Shown: positions 27,401-38,700 of the stretch, piece after piece
Position numbering within the stretch: position 1 is the first letter of the stretch
How the letters are laid out: each line of letters starts with the position of its first letter
Source: Paulownia fortunei
Taxonomy: Eukaryota; Streptophyta; Magnoliopsida; Lamiales; Paulowniaceae
Direction of reading: 5' to 3'
Assembly (NCBI GenBank): GCA_019321725.1
Contig: CM033107.1
Span: 22,063,445 to 22,127,444 of the forward strand
DNA: 64,000 nucleotides
Notes under the pieces: generated by a model
Database searches by the model: none
Told to the model about the DNA's origin: nothing
What the model saw: only the letters and a program-made list of their open reading frames with translations
Program-made: the position numbers and the translations under genes

Positions 27401-28136
27401 ATACAAAAATTGCTTACAAGCAAAAGAAGACACCTTTTAGGTTGCCAGGGAGCAGTAATGATGGAGGAGAGAAGAGAACATGACTGCTAAGGAGATGCAG
27501 CTCATTAGTGCTAGATAATGGGCATAATTGATACTAAAAGGGATATTTCAAGCATGGACAAATATGCGATTACAAAATGGTGGGATGATTTGGAAGAGTG
27601 GCATACATATCAATATCATTCTCTGATAAATAGTAACCAGACGACTGGTATTCCACAGTCGTAACCCATCCAATAATCTTCATAAGCAACACAATATCAG
27701 ATTCCTGAAATTCGTAAGAACAAGAACTACAATAGCACGAAAAATCAAAATAATTAGAGGAAGAATTCGTCACCATCCGTCTTTGGAATCTTTGATATCC
27801 AAATAAATGGTCTCAAATGGAAGCTTTCTCTGCTCAAAGAAACAGAAAAGAACAAAAAATCACAAACTTACTTCCGCATAATCTTATACCAGGAAAAAAA
27901 ATCAAAGAAAATAGAAAAAAATACAACAAAAGAGATTATAATCATACCATACTTCACTGAGTGCAAAAATTCATTGTACTACTCGGTATAATTAACTATT
28001 TATCGAAAAACAAAAAGTAGAAGCTGAAGAAGAGTAAGAGGGAGAGAGAGAGAAGTACCTGATCGAGCAACTGAAGCGATCCGCGCTTGTAGCATATGGA
28101 CTGCAGGGATTTATCTTGTTCTACCCCATTTGCCAT
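24476..28136 (-). CDS. mtnA: Methylthioribose-1-phosphate isomerase
   Basis: The enzyme converts 5-methylthioribose-1-phosphate to methylthioribulose-1-phosphate in the methionine salvage (Yang) cycle. Nine exons are 28136-28059, 27829-27774, 26995-26837, 26737-26638, 26470-26328, 26119-26014, 25271-25133, 24905-24637 and 24550-24476. They total 1125 nt (374 residues), the normal length. Family motifs are [38 protein letters not shown] (catalytic Cys175), [32 protein letters not shown] (catalytic Asp255) and [11 protein letters not shown]. The start is the first ATG (MANGVEQD). No targeting signal is obvious, so the protein is presumably cytosolic. Exon 8 begins at the innermost of three tandem acceptor copies. 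Introns 1 and 8 both begin with a CT-rich microsatellite directly after the donor. Confidence 0.96.
24591..24635. repeat. Alternating GT/GC tract joined to (GA)n in isomerase intron 8
   Basis: gcgtgtgtgtgcgtgcgtgc is followed by gcgc and then (GA)n up to the donor. The whole intron is only 86 bp (24551-24636), so this repeat is about half of it. Confidence 0.85.
24881..25057. repeat. 75-bp tandem repeat copying the exon 8 acceptor of the isomerase gene
   Basis: Copies begin at 24881, 24956 and 25031. The first two are virtually identical and the third diverges after about 27 bp. Each of the first two contains the acceptor (rc: ttgtag) plus the first 25 nt of exon 8. Confidence 0.92.
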
Positions 28137-28502
28137 GGCTCAATGTTCTTCTTCTTTCCCTTTAACTAGAATCCCTGCAAAATCGAAATGAACTTTCTAG
28201 TTTGATTAACCGATCATCAATCAATTCACGAATAACTATTAAGGGTTTAGAAAAGCAAACAAGATTCGGAAAGTGTTCTCTTCACCTCACACTCTCACAG
28301 GCCGGACCAGAAGGAGCCACCTTTAGGAAAATGAACTAGGATTTTATAGAACAATGATACGACATCGTCTGACGCATGTTTATGGAATAAAATACAAGTT
28401 TGGGATGATTCTTATTTGTAAAAGGCCTGTCCAATTTTCATTGACCTTGTTATAATTTTAAAGTCTTTTTATTAAAATTGTTTCATCTTCTTTTTTGTTG
28501 TA
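28137..28502 (-). promoter_or_regulatory. 5' UTR and promoter region of the isomerase gene
   Basis: The region upstream of the ATG is less AT-rich than the gap beyond. No decisive TATA box is seen. Confidence 0.35.
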
Positions 28503-29755
28503 AAAAATAGGTATAAATATTAGTTGATCCCATACGGATTAATTTAATAATTTATAGTAAATATAATTAATAATTAATAATTAATTAATTACCGTATAAT
28601 TAGATGATCTTAACAAATTATGTGAAAGAACGATTGAAGTTTGTGCTTTCAATTTTTTTTATTTTATTTTAATGAAAACGCAATTTAGTGTTGTGCTTTT
28701 TTTTATAATTATAATTTTAGTAATAATCATACAATTAATAATTATGTAATTAATTTTTTTGGATAATAATTATAGTACTGGATATATACATTATAATTTT
28801 TTTAAAAAATACAAGAATAATAAAAAATATTAAAAATGGTCACCAGTATCACAAATATATCAGTAGCACTGTCGTCTATTTCGATATCCACCCTCAACAA
28901 CAACAACAACAACATCAGTATTATTTGACTGATTTTGGATCGAATTATCAATATATGTATTATACTTTAAATTGAAGTTCGGCTGACCCGATAAAATTGT
29001 GGAAGTCGACTCTCCACGATCATGATACATGTTGTCTAGATGTGAAAATGGAACAAGTGAGACAATAAGCTCTCCACATCCAAAATCGTATCTGTATAGA
29101 TGTGGAAATGCAACATACGAGAATAAACTATCTACATCCAGAATCATATCATGTACTAATTTAATAGTTTATTGTAAATAGAATATGATTTTGGACGTGG
29201 AAAGTTTATTGTTTTGTCTGTTGTATTTTCACATCTACACAACGTGTATCATAATCGTGGAGAGTCAACCTCTACAACTTCGTCAGCTCGACCGAACTTC
29301 AATTTAAACTATAATATATATATTGATGATTCGACCCAAAATCAAATAATACTGATGTTATTGTTGTTTTTGTTGAGGATGGACGTCGAACCAGGCGACA
29401 GTGCCACCGATATACTTCTGGCAATGGTGACCATTTTTAGTATTTTTTATTATTCTTATATTTTTTAAAAAATTTATAATATATATATCCAGTACTGTAA
29501 TTATTATCCAAAAAAATTAATCGCGTAATTATTAATTGTGTGATTATTACTAAAATCACAATTATAAAAAAAGTACAACACTAATTTACGCTTTCATTAA
29601 AATAAAATAAATTAAATTAAAAGCACAATTAAATCTTGCGCTTTCAATTATCAATTTATTAGGACCATTTAATTATATAGTAATTAATTAATTACTAATT
29701 ATATATATTACATTCTGTTAAATTAGTCTCCCATACTCGTATTATACTTATTTTG
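28503..29755. mobile_element. Large foldback (near-palindrome) of about 1.25 kb
   Basis: The left arm, 28503-29148, and right arm, 29182-29755, are inverted copies along their length, with a loop of about 33 nt between ccagaatcatatc and aatatgattttgg. Outer ends aggtataaat...cccatac and the inverted gtatggga...tatac also match. Both arms keep corresponding open frames, minus 28860-29147 and plus 29214-29468, whose peptides share RGESTST and PNFNL.YN.YID. There is no transposase. It could be a foldback transposon or MITE, or a young inverted duplication able to make hairpin RNA. Confidence 0.8.
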
Positions 29756-29774
29756 GTGTTAAAGTCACCCCACC

Positions 29775-30022
29775 AAAAGTCGTAAATAACTCAAATTTAT
29801 AATATTTTTAATTTAAATTATAATTGACTCGTTTTTTTAGAACATTCAAAAAGTATAATTTTATATTATCTCAATTAAAGTACCAATATGACATCATTAT
29901 CTTTCAATTATAATTTTTAAAAATAATAATATAAATAAAATTTATATATTTTTTTAAGTTTAGTCTAAAATTTTATATTAAATTTTAATAATTTAAAATT
30001 TTTAGAAGGAGGAAGAAGTACT
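29775..30022. mobile_element. Second Stowaway-like MITE remnant
   Basis: It ends in agaaggaggaagaagta, a degraded Stowaway terminus followed by TA. The interior atgacatcattatctttcaa matches the 19.0-kb element. The left edge is approximate. Confidence 0.4.
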
Positions 30023-31479
30023 ATAATGTATTTGTGGGGTGGTTCATGCTCATAGCCAGAGCAGACCCATATGCTACTTTATAAACGATTTTATTAATTT
30101 CTAATTATCTTTGGTAAAAGGTGATGTAATTAGAAACAAATAAACTGTGAATATGAATATCCTTACCATAAAATGCTAAATCATGAAAAGAAAAAAAAGA
30201 ATAAAATCAATTATCATCTCATTCCTTAAAATATAAATCAAATCAAGTAAAATCAATAATCATCTCATTCCTTCAAATATATATCCAATCAAATCATAAT
30301 TTTTTTAATAATTCCAAACGGCGAGACTTAAAATCTAAAGACTTTATTTGGATTTTGGATTTTGATGATGGAAAAAATTTAAGAAAATACAAAACATTGA
30401 AATTAAAAAATAAAATAATAAAATTATTTCTTTTGGGGCTACTGTTTTTCTCAATAAAATTCAAAATCTAAATTTTCGGTAGAAGTTCTTAAAAAGCAAT
30501 AGTTCTACTTTGAATAATTTTTTAAAGTACGATAAAAATATAAAAAATGAGATGACTCTGATGTAAAAGTATAAAAGTTCACTTCACGTTCGCAATATCT
30601 TCATCAATTTAATGAAAGGTAGTAGTTTCCCTTGAGTTGAAGCAGAAAAGTGGTAATTTTTCATAGTTGAATTGTTAATTGAGTTGATTGTGCAATTTGA
30701 TTTTATTTGCTTTAGATTTTAAAAATGTTACTTTAAAAAATATAGCTGTGATTACAACTATATTTTTAGCTTTTGTGAAACCAACTTAAAAATAATTCTT
30801 ATATATTTTCAGGTTCTAAATAAATATTTATGGATATTTGGTAAGATGGAGTATTATTTGTTAAGTATAATACGATATATGTATATTTATGAATATTAAA
30901 ATTTTTAAATAAAAAATATAAATATTATTTCTTAAGTTCAAAATATATATGAAAAATATACTTGTAAATATGTGTATTATATAAGTATTATACAAATTTT
31001 AACTAATTGAGCAATTAAATTCATTTATATGATCTAACTACATATTGTAATAAACCTTCTAAAAATAAACCTCTCTTCCATTCTGACATTGAAAAGCAAG
31101 ATTTTCATATTAAGGTTTTGTGCATTTAACCGATTTTATTAAGTGATCATTATAATTAGGAAGTGAATTAATCACTTTCTATGATTTCAAGAATTGATTT
31201 TTATTGCCCTGTTGAACAAATAAATTTCTATCACCTACTATAATTCATTATTTCAAAATTATGATACATTGAATTAATGACACAAAAAAAAATGCAAGTT
31301 CATATATATTTTAGCTCAATGTCAATTTGACCGCCAATAAATCATAAAAGAATTTGTTCGAAAGGGTAATAAATTAGGTATGTGTAGATTCAATCGAGTA
31401 AACATCGCTTGACCTTTGCATTATTTTTGGTTAAATTTATATAAGGTCACCCTTCTAAAATTATTTTTTATTAATTTTA
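30023..31479. other. AT-rich intergenic DNA, no gene seen
   Basis: A short inverted pair at about 30347-30480 (ggattttggattttga and tcaaaatctaaattttc) may be a small MITE. Nothing else is recognised. Confidence 0.4.
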
Positions 31480-32001
31480 TCCCCTTAAATTTATTTATTT
31501 TGATATTTTATCTGTCAAAATTAAATTTTAAATATTTTATTTTCTCAATTTATATTTATTATAACAATTTGCGTCAATGTCATTTTCAAATTAAAATTTT
31601 ACATGAATGTTTTTCGTGAAGTCTTCACTATGCATTTTTTTCCGTATTTCCACACAAAAATATAAAAATGCATTGCATATTTTTTATATTATTGTAATTG
31701 ACGAAAACACGATAAATGGTGTTATTTTTACTGTAAAAAATATAGTAGTATTTTTGCCAATAATTTTATGATCAATATTATTTATAATAAAATATAACTA
31801 TTTATCGCATTTTACTATTCATAATAATAAAAATATATTACGATACTTTTGTGTGGAAAAATGAGTAAAAATATTCAACGACAACTGACGAAAAGTATTT
31901 TGATAAAAATTTGATTTGAAATTAAGATCAGATGGTAAAATGCTATAATAAAAATAATTAAATTTGATAGAACAAAATGCTTAGAATTTTCTTTTGAGGA
32001 G
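31480..32001. mobile_element. Inverted-repeat element of about 0.5 kb
   Basis: The left half, from ccccttaaatt, and the reverse complement of the right half, ending aaagaaaattctaag, align imperfectly along most of their length. Shared inverted words include tttccacacaaaaatat with acttttgtgtggaaa, and the cgataaatgg/ttatcgca pair. There is no coding capacity. Confidence 0.5.
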
Positions 32002-33077
32002 TAATGAGTAATTAATTTTTATTATAATTAATTTTAGTAAAAGTAAATTTTGAAAACCGCAGTAAATCTAAATATCATTTCATAGCTTTTCTGATCTAAA
32101 AGTGAATTTTTTGTTCAAACTAAAACATTCATCAAATTATGAAAGTTCAAAAATTATACATATTTTCATACATGATTAACGATTTAAGTTGCCATATGAT
32201 TTTAGATTGCAAACGTAATTTTGGCCCCACCTGCCTACCCAAATTCATCCTTATTATTATTATGATAAAGACCAATTCATGAAAAAACATTTTAGCCAAT
32301 TAGATGCTTAAAATTCAAACCGCGTGTCCAAATCACGTTCATTCCATGTGCTGTTGCTCGGAGAGTCATAAGAGACTCCAAACTCCATTAGTCCAACTCA
32401 TGGAGAAAATAAACCCTCAAAAAAAAAAAAAAAGTTAGTGCCACTCAACAACTCCCATGTAATTATTCCCCAAAAAGTCACACTCCTAATAGTAAATTAT
32501 TGCTAATGAATTTAAATTTAAATTTTTAAATTTAATTTAGGTGTTAATCGAATTAAATTTAAATTAATTAAATTGAGTACAAATAAATTTTATTATTTTT
32601 TAGGTCGAGTCGAATCTTATCAAACAAAAAAATATATTCAAATTTGATTTGTTATGTATAACTAAATGAATTCAAACGAGTTTTTAGTGATCGATTTTAA
32701 ATTGAGTGTTAAATAATTTTTTTATTTTTTTCAAATCATAATACTAAGTATATGTACGGAATGTAATTTAGATTTAATCAAGTATGTGTTTATTTTTACA
32801 ATAGTTAATTATTAAGAGTTAGTATTTATAAGTTGTTAATTCATTAATAAAAAAAATTGTTGACTTTGGTGCATAATTAGAAGTTATTATAAAATAATTA
32901 TTTGGGATTGGATGCACGAGTTGTGATCATCAACCATTAACGGTAAAAAAAAAAAGAAAAGAAAAGAAAATTCCATACAAAGAATAAAAAGTTCTTCTCT
33001 CCAAGATTTATTCCCCCAACAATTAATGACCAGTGATTAAATAAAATAAGGGTCCCCTGGCCTCACCTATCTCACTC
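32002..33077. other. AT-rich DNA upstream of the TBL gene
   Basis: No gene is seen. Words such as gtcgagtcgaatc at about 32600 resemble the MITE family, but no ends could be defined. Confidence 0.4.
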
Positions 33078-33245
33078 TATTTATTTAAATCCGCACTTTT
33101 TCTAGTTTTTCTGTGATTTTCTCGTCCCCCTGTCACCGTCATCTCCGCCGTACAGCCACCCTCTCTCCAGCTGTACTGCCGCCGTTGTGTTTAAACTGCA
33201 TAATTTTCCATTTACATCTACATCTATCTCTCTCTCTCTCTCTCT
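33078..33245 (+). promoter_or_regulatory. Probable TBL promoter and leader with (TC)n tract
   Basis: A TATA-like tatttatttaaat occurs at about 33079-33091. The following 100 bases are pyrimidine-rich, with a (TC)n microsatellite at about 33226-33245, typical of a plant 5' UTR. The start codon is 1.07 kb further on, so a leader intron is likely, with a candidate donor in ggttggtaaaac near 33370. Confidence 0.45.
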
Positions 33246-33955
33246 CGAGCAAACACACGCAATTGGATACACATTCTATCTTTTGAATAAGTAGAGTTTA
33301 CGCGACAATTTTTATGCGCGAAATTCGAGTGGATTTCGTGTGTTTGCTGAGAGATCCAAGGCTTGTGGAGGTTGGTAAAACTTTTTATTCGATGCCGTTT
33401 TGAGTACTCGGTGGTTCGGTTCTGTTAGAGTGGTTAGTTTGCCTTGGATATGATTGATCCAAGTCTAGCAATCTATATGTTATTGTAAATTATCGTTCTT
33501 TCTTTTTCCTTTTGCTGTATATTTCTCCAGAATAATGTGAATTTTAGTGTATGATGAAGTGTGATGACTAATTTAGTTCTTTATTTGTTTATGTCTTGAA
33601 ATTGAGATGAGCTGACAGCCGTGATTCTGAAAATTTTGCAGTTTGTGATTTTGAAATGCTGCATGAATTGGTGAAGTTAATTGTAATTGAGCACGGAAGC
33701 ATTGCTTTGAAGAAATATTTCATTTAGCGTAGTTATGTAGAAATCGATAATAATAGGTCATCAAGTAATTTGCCTTTATTTATTATATCAGTAGAATATT
33801 AGGAGGGTAAACCAAAATTGAGCTACATTGAACTATCAATTATATGTGTTTCAGTGCCAGTGAGCATGTAATGATGAACATAAGAAGGTTAAGGCTGTCT
33901 TCTCTTTATCGTGTCATCTAAAATATTCATTTATCAGTTTTAAGTTATAGGACAC

Positions 33956-34026
33956 TGGCATAGCATGATTTTTTTCCCTATCATTGGCATATCATGATTT
34001 TTTTCCTATCAGTGGCATAGCATGAT
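33956..34026. repeat. 29-bp tandem repeat, about 2.5 copies
   Basis: The unit tggcatagcatgattttttt plus ccctatca begins at 33956, 33985 and 34013. It lies in the presumed leader intron of the TBL gene. Confidence 0.85.
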
Positions 34027-34310
34027 ACCATTTGTTAGTTATGAATCTTTCTGTTTTGCCCCATACGATTTTTACTGAAAATCAGTTGTCCTACTGCATT
34101 TGTGTTTCATATTTTACAGTATACATGTTTTGCTTACTTTTACATATTGAAATTTGAGACCTTGAAGTTCTGAGTCATTGCTGGTGGAACTTCAAGAGTC
34201 AGTAATGTGAATTACTTATGATGATTCCTATGGTTTACAGATACTGTCCAGTAAAGATGCAATCTTGATATTTGGATGATTCTGAATCTGTTTACTTAGA
34301 GTTATTAAGG

Positions 34311-37300
34311 ATGAAAGGAGGCATTCTAGGACTAAAGGTTTCACAGGTCTCCCTTATCCTCATCGGGTTAGTGTGTGTGACTGTGCTTGGGTTGGCATGG
34401 ACGAAGACCACATTGCTCACCTCTTTCATCCCAACTCAGAGTCGTGTCCTGCAACTGGATCTAGGTTCGCATGCCATTTTTTAAGTTTTCTGCTATCCAA
34501 TAGTGAGTATAGAGTATGGAATTTACCTGTTTATAAATGTGAGTATGTTACAGCTGTTCAACATACACTGTATTGTTTTGCTCAGTGGCACTTTACTCCA
34601 GACTGACGCAGTTCATGAATTGTCATGTCAATGCCAAAGAATTCCGCTGTCTCAGTAATTGATTTCTTCAACTATTTTAGTTTGAACTACCTCCAACAAC
34701 AAACTTCCCCTTTTTCTGCATCAATTGTGCTGGGATCCTTAACTTCCTAAGCTTGTTTGCAACCACAGAGGATGAGGAATTAAAACCTAAAAGATTATAA
34801 GAACAAAAAAACTAAAGTGTCGCTTGTACTTCCAGATGGAAGGTGAAAAGAACTTTACTTCTGGGTAGAAAAAAATTAAACTTGCATTGAGCTTGCCACC
34901 ACAAGTGTTGTTGCACAGGCATCATGGAGGCTTTGCAAATTTCTTTATCTGCTCCCAGTAACCTGATTCAATATTTCCATTATTTTGCGATGTACTAGAA
35001 GTTCCAGTGTGATTACAGAAAATTGCAGAGATTTATCATCTCAATTTTCCCACCTGCTTAAAGCAGTGAGTTTATGCCTCACTTTTTGTTTATGGTTATG
35101 GTGCTCCTTGTGGTTACCATTTTATTCATGGTAAGATTGTAGAAAAATCACAGGGATCCTGTTTTATATGGCTGTCATGCTTCTTTTTCAATATGTATAG
35201 TGATGTTGTCTTCGTGAAGCTATCATCGTAAATGAAGTCTTGCAGTTTGCATCTCATTTTAGTGGTTCTGAATTCCTCTGAGAGTTACAGATAAAGCAGG
35301 TTCAAGAGAAATTTTAGAGGGAAATAATAATTCAGTGCAAACAGGGATGAAACAAGTTGAATCACTCGGTTCTTCAGGGATAGAGCTTCCAGTCGAGAGA
35401 GGAAATATTGAAAATGTGACAACTACCAACAAGGGAGGTGGGTTATAATCTTTCATTTTGGTTTACTTATTATAGTGATTAGCATCATTAAACTTGGGAC
35501 ACTAGATATAGTATTGTAGTGGCCTGGAGTCTTTTAAATCTGTGATGGTCCTGTTCTTATTATGTAGATAACTACTTCCTTGGTCAAATTTATTTCTTTT
35601 CATAGTTGTAATCTCTTTTGTCTCCTTTTTGTTGGAGTACATGAGATCGGCATAGATTATTCCAGGTAAAGCACTTATTAAATATCTCTAAATTTATTGT
35701 CTCTTTTGACAAGTTTGTCATATACCAAATTGTTCTATTTATAATCAGCATTCTGTTGTTCTTGGTGAAGCGTTACATTATTTTTGAAGCTCTTAATGAT
35801 TCTATATGTTCTGAAACTTTGGAGATCATTCTCAATCACTCTGCTTTAAAAAATCTGATTCTTCAGTTTTTAATATGTCTTCCGCTGGTGCAGAAAATCC
35901 TACTAGTGTTATAGAAAGAACGGGATCAGACGAACTTTCGGAAGGAAAAAATAAATCAAAACAAGCAGAAATTGTGCCAGAAAACTCTTCAAGTGTAGAA
36001 TCATCTGTCAAAAGAGAGCAAACAGGAAACTTGTCAGCTACTACTGGAAAGAAAGGTCACATTCAAAGAGAAATATGTTTCCTCTGGCTTGTCTATTCTG
36101 CATTTTCTGCTTAAAAAGATCTGATTTTTCGGACTCCAGTTTTATGATATATCTTTTGTTGTTGCAGAAATTCCTCCTAGTGTTCTGGAAAGAACAGGAT
36201 CAGAAGAACTTTCTGGAGGAAAAAATAAATCAAAAGCAGCAGAGATTGTGCCAGAGAATTCTTTAACTGTAGAGTCATCTGTCAAAAGAGAGCAAACAAG
36301 CGACTTGTCAGCTACTACTGGAAAGAAAGGTCACATTCAAAGAAAAATAATACATTTCCTCAGACTTGTCTATGCTGCATTACCTATGAAGTACTTGAAC
36401 AAGTGGTTTGTAGACATACCAACTTGGTTGAATGGGGATATATCCACACATAAGAAATGTATACCTTAAATTATTTTTTTTATTGTATAAAAGTGAAATT
36501 CTATGAAACAAATAATTTCTGAATATGTTCCACTAGTCCCAGAAAAATAAAACAAATGAGTAAAATAAAATGAAAACAAAGTATTAAAAAAGTTGCTGAC
36601 TTGGTATCATTTCTTGGGTAGACCATGATTTTAGTTTCTATATATCCATTGCCCTCCCCTCGTCTATAATCACCTACTTTGTGTGGATTGTAGGTTTCAA
36701 TGCTGCATAGGAATTTCATATGATGACTTAAAAGCATTTACTATATTGCCTAACCCTTCTTACATATTTCAGATTGTAATTATGCCAAAGGTAAATGGGT
36801 CTTTGATGATAGCCGGCCTTTATATTCTGGCTCTGGTTGTAAGCAATGGTTGTCATCTATGTGGGCTTGTCGCCTGACACAGCGCACAGATTTTGAATAC
36901 GAAAAACTACGTTGGCAACCCAAAGATTGTAAAATGGAAGAATTCACGGGTTCCAACTTCCTGCAGAGGTACATCTGAATTTTTAACATAATTCTTTACT
37001 TGTTTGCTGAAACTTGAATATGCTAGAGTTTGCTTTAGGGGATATTGTTCTCTTGGCTCTTTTATTGCTATCTAGGTCATTAAATCAATCACAATGTTAG
37101 TGGGAACTTTTGAAAGAGCTTACATTATCATATGGCAATGCTGATATTATGCATATCCTCTGCTTAGCCAAAAAGTGTTGGCTTTTTTGGCACTGGGACT
37201 AGTCAAGTTACTAACTGTTTTCAGTTCTAACATGTGCTTGTTTCAGCCTCAAGCATAGACAATTTTTCAATCGGAGTGTTTAAAATTTTCATTATTCAGC

Positions 37301-38212
37301 TAAACAACTGCCTTTTTTTTTATGGCATTTAATATTTTCGTGAGTTGTCCACATAAATACTTGCACACTACTCTTGCATGCAGAATGCAGGACAAAACGT
37401 TGGCTTTTGTTGGGGATTCACTGGGTCGACAGCAGTTCCAATCTCTCATGTGCATGGTGACAGGTGGGGAAGAGAGACCTGATGTTCTTGATGTGGGGTA
37501 TGAGTATGGTCTTGTTAAAGCTCGTGGTGCTGTAAGGCCAGATGGATGGGCTTATCAGTTCCCTAGTACCAACACTACCATCCTCTACTATTGGTCAGCA
37601 AGTCTCTGTGATTTGGAGCCTATTAATGTGTCTAACCCGGTCACTGATATTGCCATGCACCTGGATCGACCCCCAGCATTTTTGCGCCACTTTCTTCACA
37701 AATTTGATGTTCTCGTTCTGAATACAGGACACCATTGGAATAGGGGAAAACTTAAGGCCAATCGATGGGTCATGTATGTTGGGGGTGTTCCTAACACTGA
37801 TAGGAAGATTGCGGATATTGCGGGTGCAAAAAATCTTACTGTTCATAGTATTGTCAAATGGGTGAATTCAGAGCTCCCATTATATCCAGGTCTGAGAGCA
37901 TTTTTTCGTTCTATGTCACCCAGGCATTTTTTCAATGGGGATTGGAACACTGGAGGTACTTGCGACAATACTACCCCTTTGGCGGGTGGCAAGGAAGTTC
38001 TACAAGATGAGTCTAGTGATCCTGTTGCTGCAGGGGCAGTGAGTGGAACCAATGTTCAACTTTTAGATATTACAGCTTTGTCTCAGTTAAGAGACGAGGG
38101 CCATATATCTCGTTACAGCATTAAAGCCACACCTGGAATGCAGGATTGCTTGCATTGGTGCTTACCTGGTATTCCTGATACATGGAATGAAATTTTATTT
38201 GCACAGCTCTAA
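34311..38212 (+). CDS. Trichome birefringence-like (TBL) protein, TBL14/15/16-like
   Basis: TBL proteins are Golgi type II membrane enzymes, most of them O-acetyltransferases for wall polysaccharides. Six exons (34311-34464, 35291-35437, 35894-36055, 36168-36329, 36773-36968, 37384-38212) join to 1650 nt, 549 residues. A short cytosolic N terminus and one membrane anchor (about residues 14-32) are followed by a Ser/Thr/Glu-rich stem encoded by exons 2-4. The TBL domain starts at [18 protein letters not shown] (209 on). The PC-esterase domain has the GDS motif [13 protein letters not shown] (Ser286) and the C-terminal [16 protein letters not shown] with Asp528 and His531. I chose MKGG at 34311, as family members begin; an in-frame ATG at 34272 would add 13 residues. 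Exons 3 and 4 are near-identical duplicates. The exact substrate cannot be told from the sequence. Confidence 0.93.
35848..36400. repeat. Tandem duplication containing TBL exons 3 and 4
   Basis: Two units with a period of 274 bp each hold a 162-nt exon plus flanking intron. Shared intron words are aatctgatt...tcag upstream and gtcacattcaaaga...cttgtctat downstream. Confidence 0.93.
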
Positions 38213-38700
38213 TCCAACGAACCCAAGAGTTGAGCAAAATTATGTTCTAAATCTTTCTCCCGAGAGAAGGATTACAAAGGCCTCACCAATCAGAAAATGA
38301 ATGTTGAAGGGTGGGATGTGATCCAGCAGAGTTGACCATTGAGATTGTCATAGACTTGAATCTACCTTTGAAGAGTAAAATTCTATATTTTACTCGTAGA
38401 ATGATTCTTCTTCTGATTTTAATTTTTTTTTTCTTTTTGCGGTAGTTCATGTTCCCGTATTATTCTGCTAGGTTACTCATAATTATTTCCCTTAACACAG
38501 CTTTAGGTCACTTAAATTTTTGCTTGTTCTTGATACACCATATTATCCCAGAGTCAAATGGGAGAATACAAGGTAGAATGTCGACATGTATACTGCAATG
38601 AGCTGATCTGCTCATGTTCTGTTGTATAATCATATGTACTGATGGCCAGTGATGCCAAATTCTTAGATAATTTAGCAAGTTGAGTTGTCGGTTTTTATAT
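38213..38700 (+). other. Presumed 3' UTR of the TBL gene
   Basis: The sequence follows the stop codon and is transcribed-like in composition. No precise polyadenylation site was assigned. Confidence 0.4.

Noticed and set aside
37322..38212. TBL as a short single-exon protein starting at 37322
   Set aside because: The first residues are intron. The acceptor at 37383 and upstream exons carrying the rest of the TBL domain give a full-length, in-phase protein.
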